A DNA stretch of 64,000 nucleotides from NCBI GenBank assembly GCA_039619475.1, contig CM077115.1:295555756-295619755 (forward strand), given 5' to 3'. The translations under genes and the position numbers were made by a program. Source of the DNA: Icerya purchasi. Lineage: Eukaryota; Arthropoda; Insecta; Hemiptera; Monophlebidae. The notes beneath the pieces are model-generated. The model worked only from the letters and a program-made list of their open reading frames with translations, did no database searches and was not told the DNA's origin. This document shows positions 25,145-35,389 of this stretch, one piece after another; positions within the stretch are counted from its first letter, which is position 1; each line of letters opens with the position of its first letter.

Positions 25145-26462
25145 CACCCTGTCAAGAAAGTATCGGGAATTGTCAATTTAAATCTCCCGGGTAATAGCTA
25201 GGCAGATAATTTTTTTTTTCCAGGTTGGTACAACTGTTTTGTATTATGATGCCTATTTTTAGCGCGATCTGTCAACCAGTGTGTTTACAGCAGCTGTTAA
25301 AATCAGTCGACCTTGAAGGTTTTGTCGAAGTTTTACAATGAGTGAAAATATTGAACAACGTACTTGTGTTAAATTCTGTGTTTCGAACGAAATTTCTTGT
25401 GCCGATACACTGAAAATGTTACAGAAGGCTTTTGGTGAATCTGCTTTATCAAAAACGCGGGTTTACGAGTGGTACAGAGCGTTCAAGGATGGTCGGGAGA
25501 CGGTCGAAGACATGCCTCGCTCTGGACGGCCTTCAACGAGTGTGACCGATGATAACGTCGATAAAATCAAGGAAATCGTTGCTGAAAATTGTCATGTGAG
25601 CTTGAGAGAGATGGCTCATGGATTGGGCATGTCACACGAGAGCGTACGTACGATTGTGCACGAAAAATTGGGTATGCAACGCGTTGCGGCTCGGCTTGTT
25701 CCGAAAGACCTGAATTTCTTTCAAAAAAAGTACCGAGAACAGGTAGCTGCAGACATGCTGGATCGAGCCAATTTGGATCCTACCTTCTTGGAAAAGATAA
25801 TTACTGGTGACGAGACATGGGTGTACGAGTACGACACGCTTACGAACCAGCAATCGTCCGAATGGCGGCCAATTGGCGCGCCAAAGCCGAAAAAACCTCG
25901 CCAAAGCCGATCGAAAGTGAAGATCATGTTGATTGTTTTCTTCGATATTCGAGGCGTGGTACACTATGAATATGTGCCAGCTGGACAGACAGTCACCAAA
26001 GAGTTTTACTTAAGTGTTTTGAGACGTTTGAGAGAGGCTATCCGTCGTAAACGTAACGATTTGTGGGTCGACAATTCTTGGATTCTCCATCACGATAATG
26101 CGCCGTCTCACAAAGCCATAATTGTGAATGAGTTTTTGGCCAAACACTCGGTAAATATCATCGAACAACCGCCGTATTCACCAGATTTAGCACCCTGCGA
26201 CTTCTTCCTATTCTCAAAACTCAAATTTCCGCTACGGGGAATGCGCTTCGAATCGATTGATGACATCAAGACGAATGCGACGCGAGAGCTAAAGGCCATC
26301 CCGGAAACCGCCTATCAGAAGTGCTTTGCCGAGTGGAAAAAGCGTTGGCATATGTGCATCGCTTCGAATGGATGTTATTTTGAAGGTGACAAAATAAATT
26401 TGGATGAAAATTAAAAATTGTTCGTTTTATTTAACAATTCCCGATACTTTCTTGACAGGGTG
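25145..26462 (+). mobile_element. Complete mariner transposon, 1318 bp
   Basis: The element is bounded by perfect 29-bp terminal inverted repeats at 25145-25173 and 26434-26462, starting CACCCTGTCAAGAAAGTATC. It has TA on both sides and one uninterrupted transposase frame inside (25338-26414). The length is typical for mariner. The intact frame and perfect repeats suggest a recent insertion, unlike most other transposons in this window. It stands alone, between non-coding flanks. Confidence 0.95.
25338..26414 (+). CDS. Mariner transposase, DD34D
   Basis: A 358-residue cut-and-paste transposase acting in the nucleus on the element's inverted repeats. The N-terminal half (about 1-120) carries two helix-turn-helix DNA-binding regions, with the linker motif RSGRPSTS at 61-68. 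The catalytic triad is D158 (ITGDETWVYEYD), D253 (ILHHDNAPSH) and D288 (YSPDLAPCDFFLF), with 34 residues between the second and third acidic residues, which is the mariner arrangement. The ATG lies 193 bp inside the element and the TAA ends 20 bp before the right repeat. There is no frameshift or premature stop and the length is normal for the family. Activity is plausible but untested. The subfamily is not assigned; the VPKDLNFFQK linker differs from the WVPHEL motif of Mos1. Confidence 0.95.
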   Translation: MSENIEQRTCVKFCVSNEISCADTLKMLQKAFGESALSKTRVYEWYRAFKDGRETVEDMPRSGRPSTSVTDDNVDKIKEIVAENCHVSLREMAHGLGMSHESVRTIVHEKLGMQRVAARLVPKDLNFFQKKYREQVAADMLDRANLDPTFLEKIITGDETWVYEYDTLTNQQSSEWRPIGAPKPKKPRQSRSKVKIMLIVFFDIRGVVHYEYVPAGQTVTKEFYLSVLRRLREAIRRKRNDLWVDNSWILHHDNAPSHKAIIVNEFLAKHSVNIIEQPPYSPDLAPCDFFLFSKLKFPLRGMRFESIDDIKTNATRELKAIPETAYQKCFAEWKKRWHMCIASNGCYFEGDKINLDEN

Positions 26463-26464
26463 TA

Positions 26465-27217
26465 TTTCCCGGTAAAACCCACACGAAACACATTACGCGT
26501 TAACGTTTCGAACGGACAAATACTGTACCCGTCTTCAAAACAATGAAACGGAAGATAATTTGAGATCGCACAGCGCCAAGAAAACACGAATCATATAATT
26601 AATTTCGAGAACGCGGTTATTTTAACGAAATCGCATAAGTTGGCAGTTAGATTAGTTAAATGATCGAAATTGAAAAACATAAAAATTTTATCCGCGACGA
26701 CGGCTACAAAAATAAATGTGACTGCGGACCGTTATTAAGGCAGTTGGTAACCAACCATAGGCGAGCGAACTGCCTGAGAAAATTTCATATATGTTATATG
26801 TATATATGTGTGTGTGTATGTGTAAGTGTGTACCATTTCCAATCACCCTTCGTTTCATTGATGTTCTGAAGATGAACAGTGATTATCTATTTGAAACGTT
26901 AACACGTAATATGTCTAATGTAGATTTTACTAAAAATATTAATACGGTTGTATTGATAAACCATGAAAGTTTAAATTATGTTTCCAAAAGAGTATACCCC
27001 CCACTGACATTTAAAAATAAATAATAATTTATCGAATTCGGTATTAGTACGAAGTTGTAAATAAAAAATTAAAGAACAAAATGAGAATTCTCCGAGAAAT
27101 TAACATTTTTCTGCCCTATACGAGAAACAACCTGATTTCATCGAAAAAAGTTCAACTACTTAAATCGCGAGGGGAACAAAGTATACACACGCAGACAAAT
27201 GAAAATCAAAAATGTGA
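26465..27217. other. Spacer between two transposons
   Basis: AT-rich, with a GT-rich microsatellite near 26800-26826. The small frames here have no recognisable domain. Confidence 0.5.
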
Positions 27218-29216
27218 TTTTTTTTTTTTTTTTTTTTTTTTTGAGCATGTCGGCTAAGGACGTTACTCACTTCAACGGTATGATGGTATTAATAATTATA
27301 AAGGAAAAATATTACAAATGGAACATACGAAAGAAGCTAACAAAGGAATAACCAAAGGAGACGGAAAAGAAAGGATGCTGTGAGCGCTGTAGGGCGTAGG
27401 GAGGCCAAGACGCAAAAGACCGGAATACAGTATCGCGCGTTCTGAAGAAATGGAAGGACATTCAAGGAAAATGTGGTTCGCATCACAAACGAAGTTTGCT
27501 TCTAACGGATCAAATGGACAAAGAGGAGACTGAGTAATGGAGAAACGAAAGAGCGAAGCAGGAAGCAAGCTGTGGTTTAACCGAAGTCTAATTATGGATG
27601 AAATAGTTGACCGCCTCATGTTGGGGAAATCAACAAACCACGGAAAAAGAGGAGGAGTGGGTTGTATGGATAAGTAAAAGGAAGCAGGATTGGAAAAAGA
27701 AGAAGGATAGAGATCAGACCAACAGTCACGATGGCATCGCGAGGAAAGAGTAAGAAGACTTTGAGCTGGGAAATGCCTAATAAAGCGACCGTTTAAAGCA
27801 GCCGAACGTGCCAACGAGTCGACTAACTCGTTGCCCGAAATTCCACAATGACTAGGAATCCACAATAGATCAATACGGACAGAACGGGAATGAAATAGAT
27901 GTGAAATTAAGGAACGTATGTGAAGCACGATAGGATCAGCGGATGGTTTAGGAAAGGGAGTAGCAATGGCTTGTAAAACGCCTTTTGAATCAGAAGATAA
28001 GAGAACCTTGGATATGTTGTTAGAGGAGGCTATAAAAAGGATTGCCTGTAAGATCGCAATAGATTCGGCTAGGAATATGGAGGAGAACGAGGGGAGTTTG
28101 AACGACTCAGAATAGCCGAAATCCGGCAAAGTAAAAGCCGCTCCAACCCCCAAAGCTGACTTTGAGCCATCTGTAAAAATTAAGGTATACGAAGGAAAGA
28201 GCGAGGATAAAACATAGTTAAATTCGTTATGAGCAGCGGGAGAGGGAAGAGACTTGACATACGAAGGAAGAAAAAGTAAACTGGGTGAGTAAATAAAATC
28301 TAGGAAATTATAGGTAAAATAAGGGCATTTGTTGTAGGATAGAACAAAAGGAGAGAAGGCCCTGAGTCGTGAAGAAATCAAGGAAAGGATTGGGGTTTTA
28401 CGAGGAGAGAAACGCCAGTTGTTGAATATAAACCAGTAGGAATTAAGTAAGTAGGAATTGGAAATATGAAGACGTTTAATCAGAAATCGTTCACCTAGAT
28501 AAAGTCTTCGGATGAATAAAGGACAGGAACCAGTTTCTGCCAAAATGGCTGCAATAGGAGAGGAGTTCAAGGCACCGATACAAAGACGAAGACACATATT
28601 ATGGATTTTATCAAGTTTAAGGAGAAGATATTTAGGAGCACTGGCGTAAAGGAACGAGCAATAATCGAATTTAGAAAGGATAGTGGCCCTGTATAGCATC
28701 AGAAGGATATAAGGATCCCCACCCCAATTACGGGAGGAGAGAGCCTTCAACCAATTAATCCTCTTGAGAGCCGACGTATAGAGATAATTTATGTGATGAT
28801 GAAAGGACAAGTTACTGCTAAGAACAATGCCAAGGTAGGAGACAGAACTAACTAAAGGAATAGGAAGATGGCACACGGATAGATTGACTGAGGAACGACT
28901 ATAAGGACGATAAGTGAAAACCATAGCTGCTGATTTCTCAGGAGAAGTAAAAAGGTGAAGATCGGATAACACATTATCCAGAGAGAAAAGAGAGTTGTTA
29001 AGCTCCATGACGGCGGAAGAAAGATTAACTGAGGAAGAGTAGATGAGTATATCATCGGCAAAGAATAAGGAAGTAGATGATATCCGAAGAGTAGCTAGGC
29101 TATGGAAATAGATGTTAAAGAGAGTAGGGCTAAGACATGATCCTTGCGGAAGACCCCGAAAGACCACTCTAGACTCCGAGAAGAAGGGAGTGGAGAGCTG
29201 AATTGATCTGTGAAAT
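27218..29216 (-). mobile_element. 5'-truncated I-like non-LTR retrotransposon
   Basis: On the minus strand the element runs from about 29216, where RT coding begins abruptly beside a TA microsatellite, to a 25-base poly(A) tail (T run at 27218-27242 on the + strand). A short 3' UTR of about 50 bp separates the stop codon from the tail. 5' truncation plus a long pure tail is the usual product of non-LTR insertion, and the undamaged frame suggests it is young. A target duplication is unclear; only short matches such as TGTGA can be proposed. A decayed relative lies at 11776-12462. Confidence 0.85.
27296..29215 (-). CDS. Reverse transcriptase/RNase H pol protein, N-truncated
   Basis: An open frame without a true start, running from just after a stop at 29216-29218 to TAA at 27296-27298, about 639 residues. 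It begins mid-RT with STPFFSESRVVFRGLPQGS (fingers/palm block), then FFADDILIY (catalytic DD) and the YLGIVL block. RNase H follows with a full set of acidic residues. Counted from the GTG at 29165-29167 these are D333 (FTDGSKS), E368 (LAES), D393 (SSDSKG) and D450 (NELVDSLAR), with WIPSHCGISG before the last. A C-terminal CCHC-like knuckle (C550, C561, H565, C570) ends the protein. The endonuclease, ORF1 and the first RT blocks are lost, so the copy cannot move by itself. The domain order fits the I group. Confidence 0.9.
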   Translation of the reverse strand, partial: FHRSIQLSTPFFSESRVVFRGLPQGSCLSPTLFNIYFHSLATLRISSTSLFFADDILIYSSSVNLSSAVMELNNSLFSLDNVLSDLHLFTSPEKSAAMVFTYRPYSRSSVNLSVCHLPIPLVSSVSYLGIVLSSNLSFHHHINYLYTSALKRINWLKALSSRNWGGDPYILLMLYRATILSKFDYCSFLYASAPKYLLLKLDKIHNMCLRLCIGALNSSPIAAILAETGSCPLFIRRLYLGERFLIKRLHISNSYLLNSYWFIFNNWRFSPRKTPILSLISSRLRAFSPFVLSYNKCPYFTYNFLDFIYSPSLLFLPSYVKSLPSPAAHNEFNYVLSSLFPSYTLIFTDGSKSALGVGAAFTLPDFGYSESFKLPSFSSIFLAESIAILQAILFIASSNNISKVLLSSDSKGVLQAIATPFPKPSADPIVLHIRSLISHLFHSRSVRIDLLWIPSHCGISGNELVDSLARSAALNGRFIRHFPAQSLLTLSSRCHRDCWSDLYPSSFSNPASFYLSIQPTPPLFPWFVDFPNMRRSTISSIIRLRLNHSLLPASLFRFSITQSPLCPFDPLEANFVCDANHIFLECPSISSERAILYSGLLRLGLPTPYSAHSILSFPSPLVIPLLASFVCSICNIFPL

Positions 29217-29429
29217 TACAATGTATATATATATATATATATATAAAAGTCGTATTTTCAGACTACTCCATGGGGAGTCGTTGCCTTATCTTAGCCTATA
29301 ATTCTTATAGAAGAACCGGTGTCGATTGACTACGTCACACTCTTCTTTGCAAAATAAATTATTATATATATTTTATAAATTAAGTACACAGCTTTCAAAA
29401 ATTAATTTAATTTAAATGCGACGGACGCT

Positions 29430-29464
<35 letters not shown>
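29217..29464. repeat. Two TA microsatellites around a short spacer
   Basis: (TA)n tracts at about 29223-29246 and 29433-29464 flank roughly 190 bp of unique sequence. The I-like element ends at the first and the RTE-like fragment begins at the second. Confidence 0.8.
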
Positions 29465-29466
<2 letters not shown>

Positions 29467-30317
29467 CCAATTTAAGATTTGCGGATGACGTGGTTCTCTT
29501 GTCAAATTCCTTGGAAGAACTAAAAACTATGATAACAGAATTAGACAATGTGGGGAAAAAAGCTGGGCTTTCCATAAATATCGGAAAAACGAAAATATTT
29601 ACAGAAAACCGAAACGCTAAAATAGTACAAGTTAATGGAATGGTTATAGAAATAGTAAATCAAGTAACGTACCTAGGTCAGCAATTATCTTTTGAAAATC
29701 GTACTGAAACGGAAGTAAATACTAGAATAACGAAAGCTTGGAACAAGTATTGGGCACTAAAATATATTTTTAAAGGCCCTTTTAACAATTACCACAAAAG
29801 TATAATTTTCAACGCGACTATTATACCTAGTTTAACATACGGCAGTCAAAGCTGGTGTCTGACTTCAAAAATTATTAATAAAATAAAGGTAACACAAAAT
29901 ACAATTGAACGGTCTATTTTAAATATTAAGAAAAAAGATAAAGTACCACTCAAACTGATAAAACAAAAATTAAAAAATAATATAGATGCAATCAGATATG
30001 TTAGAAGACAAAAATGGGCTTGGGCTGGTCATGTAGCAAGAATGAAGGATGACAGATGGACGTATAGAGCCACTTTCTGGTTTCTTGCACATTATAAAAG
30101 AAGAAGGGGGCATCAGTTGACAAGGTGGAGGGACGATTTTAGTAATTTTTTATTGAACAAAAATTTTCAAAGAGTAGCCATAGATAGAATTGAATGGGAG
30201 AGATTACAGGAAACCTTTGCTCATCATGGGCCGAGGAAATTTAATATTTAGTTTTTTCTATATCAAATTTATACTATTCATGTTTGTTATATAGTTTAAG
30301 AATTTCCTCAATAAAGG

Positions 30318-30350
<33 letters not shown>
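29465..30350 (+). pseudogene. 5'-truncated RTE-like reverse transcriptase
   Basis: The frame starts inside the RT at SNLRFADDVVLLSNS (catalytic DD at about 29483-29491) and stays open to the TAG at 30249-30251. It includes GLSINIGKTK, VTYLGQQL, ATIIPSLTYGSQSWCLTS, WAWAGHVARM and the end block RRRGHQLTRWRDDF. These are the palm-to-C-terminal motifs of RTE-type or related insect elements. A short 3' UTR ends in a (TTA)n tail (30318-30350), as in elements that end in short tandem repeats rather than poly(A). The 5' two thirds of pol are missing. The remaining frame is clean, so the insertion is fairly recent. Confidence 0.85.
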
Positions 30351-30356
<6 letters not shown>

Positions 30357-33300
30357 TATAAGAACAACACTGGAAAATACCAATAAACTATGTTGTAGAC
30401 AAGCTGGTTAAAACTTTTAGAACGACATTAAAATTTAATGTAGCAAATTTTAAGCGTACGATGTATATATTTAGCATAGCAAGACGACGTAATTAATCGG
30501 AACCGAACCCTTCGACGTTATTAATTCTTTCTTGTTTTCAAAACTGCGATGAAACACTTTTCAGCCATATATAAGACATTCAAATAATAGTACGAATGCG
30601 GAGAACTCCGTGCTTAAATATTAATCTGCTGGTACACACATTGAAAACGTATCGGTGATATTATACTTTCGTCGGGTTATTGGACTGCGCAAAGAATAAT
30701 TGCACTTACACAGACCTCGTTAAGGACTGCGAGAGGGTGTTACGATTTTAAATATCGGCTAAAACACACTAAGAGATCGCTTTGTTCTTACCTATAATTA
30801 TTACGATCGATTTAGATATCGGTTGAATTATTAATGCCGACAAAGAAAGAAAAAAAGTAACGATAATTTCCGGATAAATACCATTGCATTCAAGGAAAGA
30901 ACTGGAGATTAAACAGGATTTATTTTGTAAATCATCATTGAAGTGTGGTTTCTTTCTTCCCACTTTTTTTTTTCAACACACCCAAAAAATTCCTCCAACT
31001 TCTTGCTGAAATGAGCATAGGTTTCGGAGAACCATCATTCGTATTACGAATTACGATACGATTTCAATTATTTCGCTTTTTCTTTATCACGGTAAACAGA
31101 ATTAGCAAACACGATGACTTAAACAGATGCCAAACTTGTCCTCCGCTTTTTAATCGCATTTTCCAATTTATGCCGTATTCCAGAATGAATTCCAAAATCA
31201 GATCTCTAATATATACTACGTGTCACAACATTATTTATCATCTTCATGATAACCGACTATCCTGCAATACACAACTACCAAGAATAAAAGAACAAGTTTT
31301 TATTTATTCCGTATGTTATATTTCGATTAAATCAAAAGTACGGTAGACACAGCAGTATTTAATATGTAGACCACCAGCTCGATCATTACCTCAGAGAGTA
31401 GAGAACTTACCACGCATACTCTGATGATCGTAACTCCTGCGGCGTCTACAGTTACCATATCTAAAGTCACCACTAACGCCACTTTTTTAATTACTACGCG
31501 TAACAGAACTGTCATTGAACCAAGTCGGAAGTTAATCGATATTTGACGTCTACTATGTATAATTATTCGCTTAGATAGTTTCGAAAAAGGGGGGGGGGGG
31601 AAGAGGGGAAAACGAATTTACTCGATTTTCATATTTCAAAAAAAAATACCTTAAACAAGCTCGATAAATAAGTTTTTCTATTTATTCGAGACTAGACGGT
31701 TAACTGCGGTAAAGATTAATCGGTTGCGTGCGAATATTATTTTCCCGGTAAACATAGAAAGACGGGAATGTAGGCGCAGCGGTAATTAAAATTTCCAAAC
31801 GCTATTATTGGTCGAGCAGAGCTCAGTGAAATATGTTCATTAGCGATGTTGACAGCAACTATCGGGACAGAATTTTCAGAAAAGTGGCACCGTGAACTGA
31901 TAAAAGGGGATAGGATAGCGGAGTAATTTAAACGGCTGAAGCGATATCGCTACTTCGTTCGCCGAGGAAATTGCCTTCAGACAAACCGGGCAGCGTGGAA
32001 AAAGCCATTTCGAAATAATCGCCTCTATTTTGCTCCATTTAGCAGATATCGGCTCGACAACTCCGAAGTGAAAACGCATTTCAATAATCGGCCACCAAAG
32101 TTTTTTGCGAACGTTCTTTGCTTTTTCTTTTTTCTTTTTTTTTTTGTCTTTGTCGAAATTTTAATTGCACATATGTCGGAAAAATAATTACGTCTTCAAT
32201 TTCAATTTATAAGCGAAATTTCAATTTCAAATAGGCGAAGCAGAAAACGTGCATATAAACAATAATACTATCTCTTTCGCCTATCAAAAACCGTTGCCCT
32301 AATCGAAAAGGCCAGAGCGAGAAAAATTCCCTTTGCTCGGCACATTTACCGCGAATTTAAATTCGGCCAATTACCTAGACCTTTTTTCCTCTTCTTCCTC
32401 ACCCACTCCGTCATCGGCGAAAGAATAAAAAACTCCGGGGAATGGATTATGAATTGGTACAAAATCATTCGAAAGGGCTGTCCGAAAATTTAGAAAAAAA
32501 AAAAAAATCGCTTCTTTCTAAAGTGTTTAACGAAATCCTTAAATTTTTAGCTTTTCATGAAAACGGGGGAGAGGGAAGATATCTTTAAAACTGCTTTTAC
32601 CGAAATACGCTGTAATTTCACGTGTGTAAAGTGTCCCCCACCTCATTCCGAGCAACTAGGAAATGCGAAGAACCTTTATCAGTTTATCATGCCGCCGCCA
32701 AGTGTGTTGCTGCAGGTGCGGAAGAGATTTTAACAAAGTGCAAATGTACAAAAAGCGAAGAAAAAAGAGAAACGTTAAACATAAAATATATTTCAGATAT
32801 TCCACCACGCTCTAAGAAAATGTGTAGTCTCGAAGCCATCGAAAAAAAGAATATGTAAAAAAAAAAAAAACGGATAGTAGATAAGAGTTAGCGAAATGAC
32901 CAAGTCTGAGTAAAAACTGGAAGCCGGTACACAAAGAGGCCCCCGTTGGATTCGTTCTTCCTGATTCATCTTTCACCAGTCGTTATGCTGCTCCTCAACT
33001 ATCAGCTGCGAAAAATTCCTTCGCAATCAATGCTGCCATATCATCCCATTTTATCATTGTTCTCTTCCAATTCCACTTACTTCGCCCGTCAATAATTTTC
33101 CAACGCTATGCACTTGCGTACTTCGGTACATTTTCTTCCCTATACTACCACCATTTTAGATTTTAGCAAGCCCCGCTTTATATATTCCACACATATTCCA
33201 GTAAAATAAATCGAAAAAAATTTCAACCCCTTGGTGTCTGTCTTTCTTCTTCTTACCGGGAAAACACAGAACACCTCGGAAAAACTGATTTCCTCTTTTG

Positions 33301-35245
33301 TTAAATTTTTCTCTTCGTTTCAATAATTCCACACACCTTGTACACACATTTAGGTAAAAATAAGAACACGATGTAAATGTGTACATATGATTATGTCGGC
33401 GGAAAAAAAAAAAGAACTTACAACCGAAATTCGCATTATTCTCATCCGTATTGTTGTACGGTGTTAGAGGAAAATCTAATTTCATATATATTTACTTCTT
33501 TTCTAATAATGATTTAATGATATTTCCGTAAGAAATACGCGCGCGTTGCACACTACTACAGCGAGCTATTACGCAATAAACGTAGCCAGTGATAAATTTA
33601 CGGCGAGGAGGCAACTTAATTATAAAAAGCGTTTAATAAATTCGGTTAATGTAGAGCTTAAAAATTACAATTGAAACAAAATTAAGTCGTTTCTATAAAT
33701 AATTATTAATATAGTTTACACGATAACGTAAAAATACGCAATAGTTCTACTAATTTATTTATTCATTTTATGTTTTTCGTACTGGTTTATATTTCTTTTG
33801 AGTGTCGCTGCGAATGACCGATTAATTTTAAATTCTAGTCCTTATTTTAACTGAATTAATAGTACACACTTCGAGACCGTCGTCACGTTAACGATCCGAA
33901 CAAGACTGCGACTACTTGGCTCACTTACTTTAAAGAGTAGGACCGTAAAAACCGCTAAACTCAATCGCTACGATGGACCTCTTGCCGATTATTCTTATCG
34001 CCATTCAGGGCCATTTCGTAGACGTTTTAAGTGAAATTCGAACAACTCCTTTCAAATCGCACTGCGTAATAATATCCTTACAGAAGTGTGTAAGCGTGTC
34101 GCGGGCCTCTTGTTAAATTTAGTCAATTAAAAAACGCCAGCAGCAGTCCTCCGTTGCAGTTCGGAAAACACGTGTAAGCCAATAACATTACCAACGAAAT
34201 TACATACGAGTGTACGACTAACATTGTTATTACATTTTCCTTGCTTTTATTCGGATTATCTTTCTAAACGCAGCAGCGTCGAATTGTAAATTTTTTTCGT
34301 TTTATTTCCGAAATAAGATTTTATTGTAGTTTGCCCGTTAACGGTATTTTCCCGGAACAAACAAAAGGGAAATTACAAAAAAAAAAGACAAAAAAAAAAG
34401 AACAAATTAAAATTAATTCGAAAAAAAAAACAAAAAAACACAAAAACAATTCTTTATAAAAAAAAAATTGAAGAAAACGTTTTGAACATCTCCATTTATT
34501 AATTTCTATCGAAAGGTGTTGTTCTTATAGACAACTTGCTCAATGCTGCCTATACCTTCGAAGCGTGATAATCGATTGTCTTAAACCCGGGCAAGCGACA
34601 ACAATGGCAGTTTCATCAACGACACAACGTGGTAATAAATCGGACATGGGGAAGGTAATGCGCGACTTCTTACACGCCGACACACACATCCGCGTCATGT
34701 CTAGACACTTTGCTGTCCGATATATCGATGGCTACGTTGTTTCCTTCAGTTAATTTAACATTTCGACGCGTGGAGCTTGAAATTAACCGCAACGCAATCG
34801 CAATTTTAACGAATCTACGCCGAAAACGATGGTAACATCCATATTTTAAGAAGTACCGAAAGATCTGCGAGAGTGCGCGGTTTAATTGTAATAACAGACG
34901 ACTTATAATGAATTTCGCGGAAAATCCTGGCCGAATAATGGTAGAACCTCCCCGCGTATTTGGGAATTTCTCAATTCTAATCATTTAAGTGTCAACGATG
35001 ATAGAAAAAAAAAACCGTTATATGTGAAACAAAACGATTTTTTGCACAGATCCCGGACAGACCAACGCGCTTTACTGTCAAAATCATTACACCCCCGATT
35101 AATGATTACGGCTAGGATTTTCTTAATCCGCGCCAGGAAACAGTCATTTCGGTTGAACAATGAATCGAAGAAAAATTTTCTAGAATAGGTCTCAACGATG
35201 GCGCAAATAAAAGCTCGATGGCAATTAAGTAGTGACAAACGTTCT
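30351..35245. other. No recognisable gene
   Basis: About 4.9 kb of AT-rich sequence. It contains a G run of 10 near 31589-31600, A runs near 32493-32506 and 32859-32870, and A-rich low complexity at 34375-34470. Open frames such as 30945-31346, 32622-32858 and 34565-34753 have no recognisable domain or splice context, so they are left uncalled. Confidence 0.45.
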
Positions 35246-35389
35246 TGAATTTTTTCCCATAACCGCTGATATGAACCGTCGGTTATGTCCGATTCAAAGG
35301 TTTGCAGAATTTATTACTGAATTTTTTCCCATAACCGCTTCATAGTATTCGTCGGTTATGTCCGATTCAAAGTTTTCCAGAATTTATTG
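35246..35389 (+). repeat. Two tandem 72-bp copies, each with an inverted repeat
   Basis: Copy 1 is 35246-35317 and copy 2 is 35318-35389. Each begins TGAATTTTTTCCCATAACCG and carries CATAACCG and CGGTTATG as the arms of a hairpin, then TCCGATTCAAAG and CAGAATTTATT. The arms and outer parts are conserved while most of the roughly 11-nt loop differs, so the stem is kept better than the loop. Confidence 0.8.

Larger units (their letters stand above)
25143..26464. repeat. TA target-site duplication of mariner
   Basis: TA occurs at 25143-25144 and 26463-26464, immediately outside the mirrored element ends, as expected for Tc1/mariner insertion at a TA dinucleotide. Confidence 0.9.

Noticed and set aside
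28852..29061. Second minus-strand frame within the I-like element
   Set aside because: Overlaps the RT frame and shows no motif of its own.
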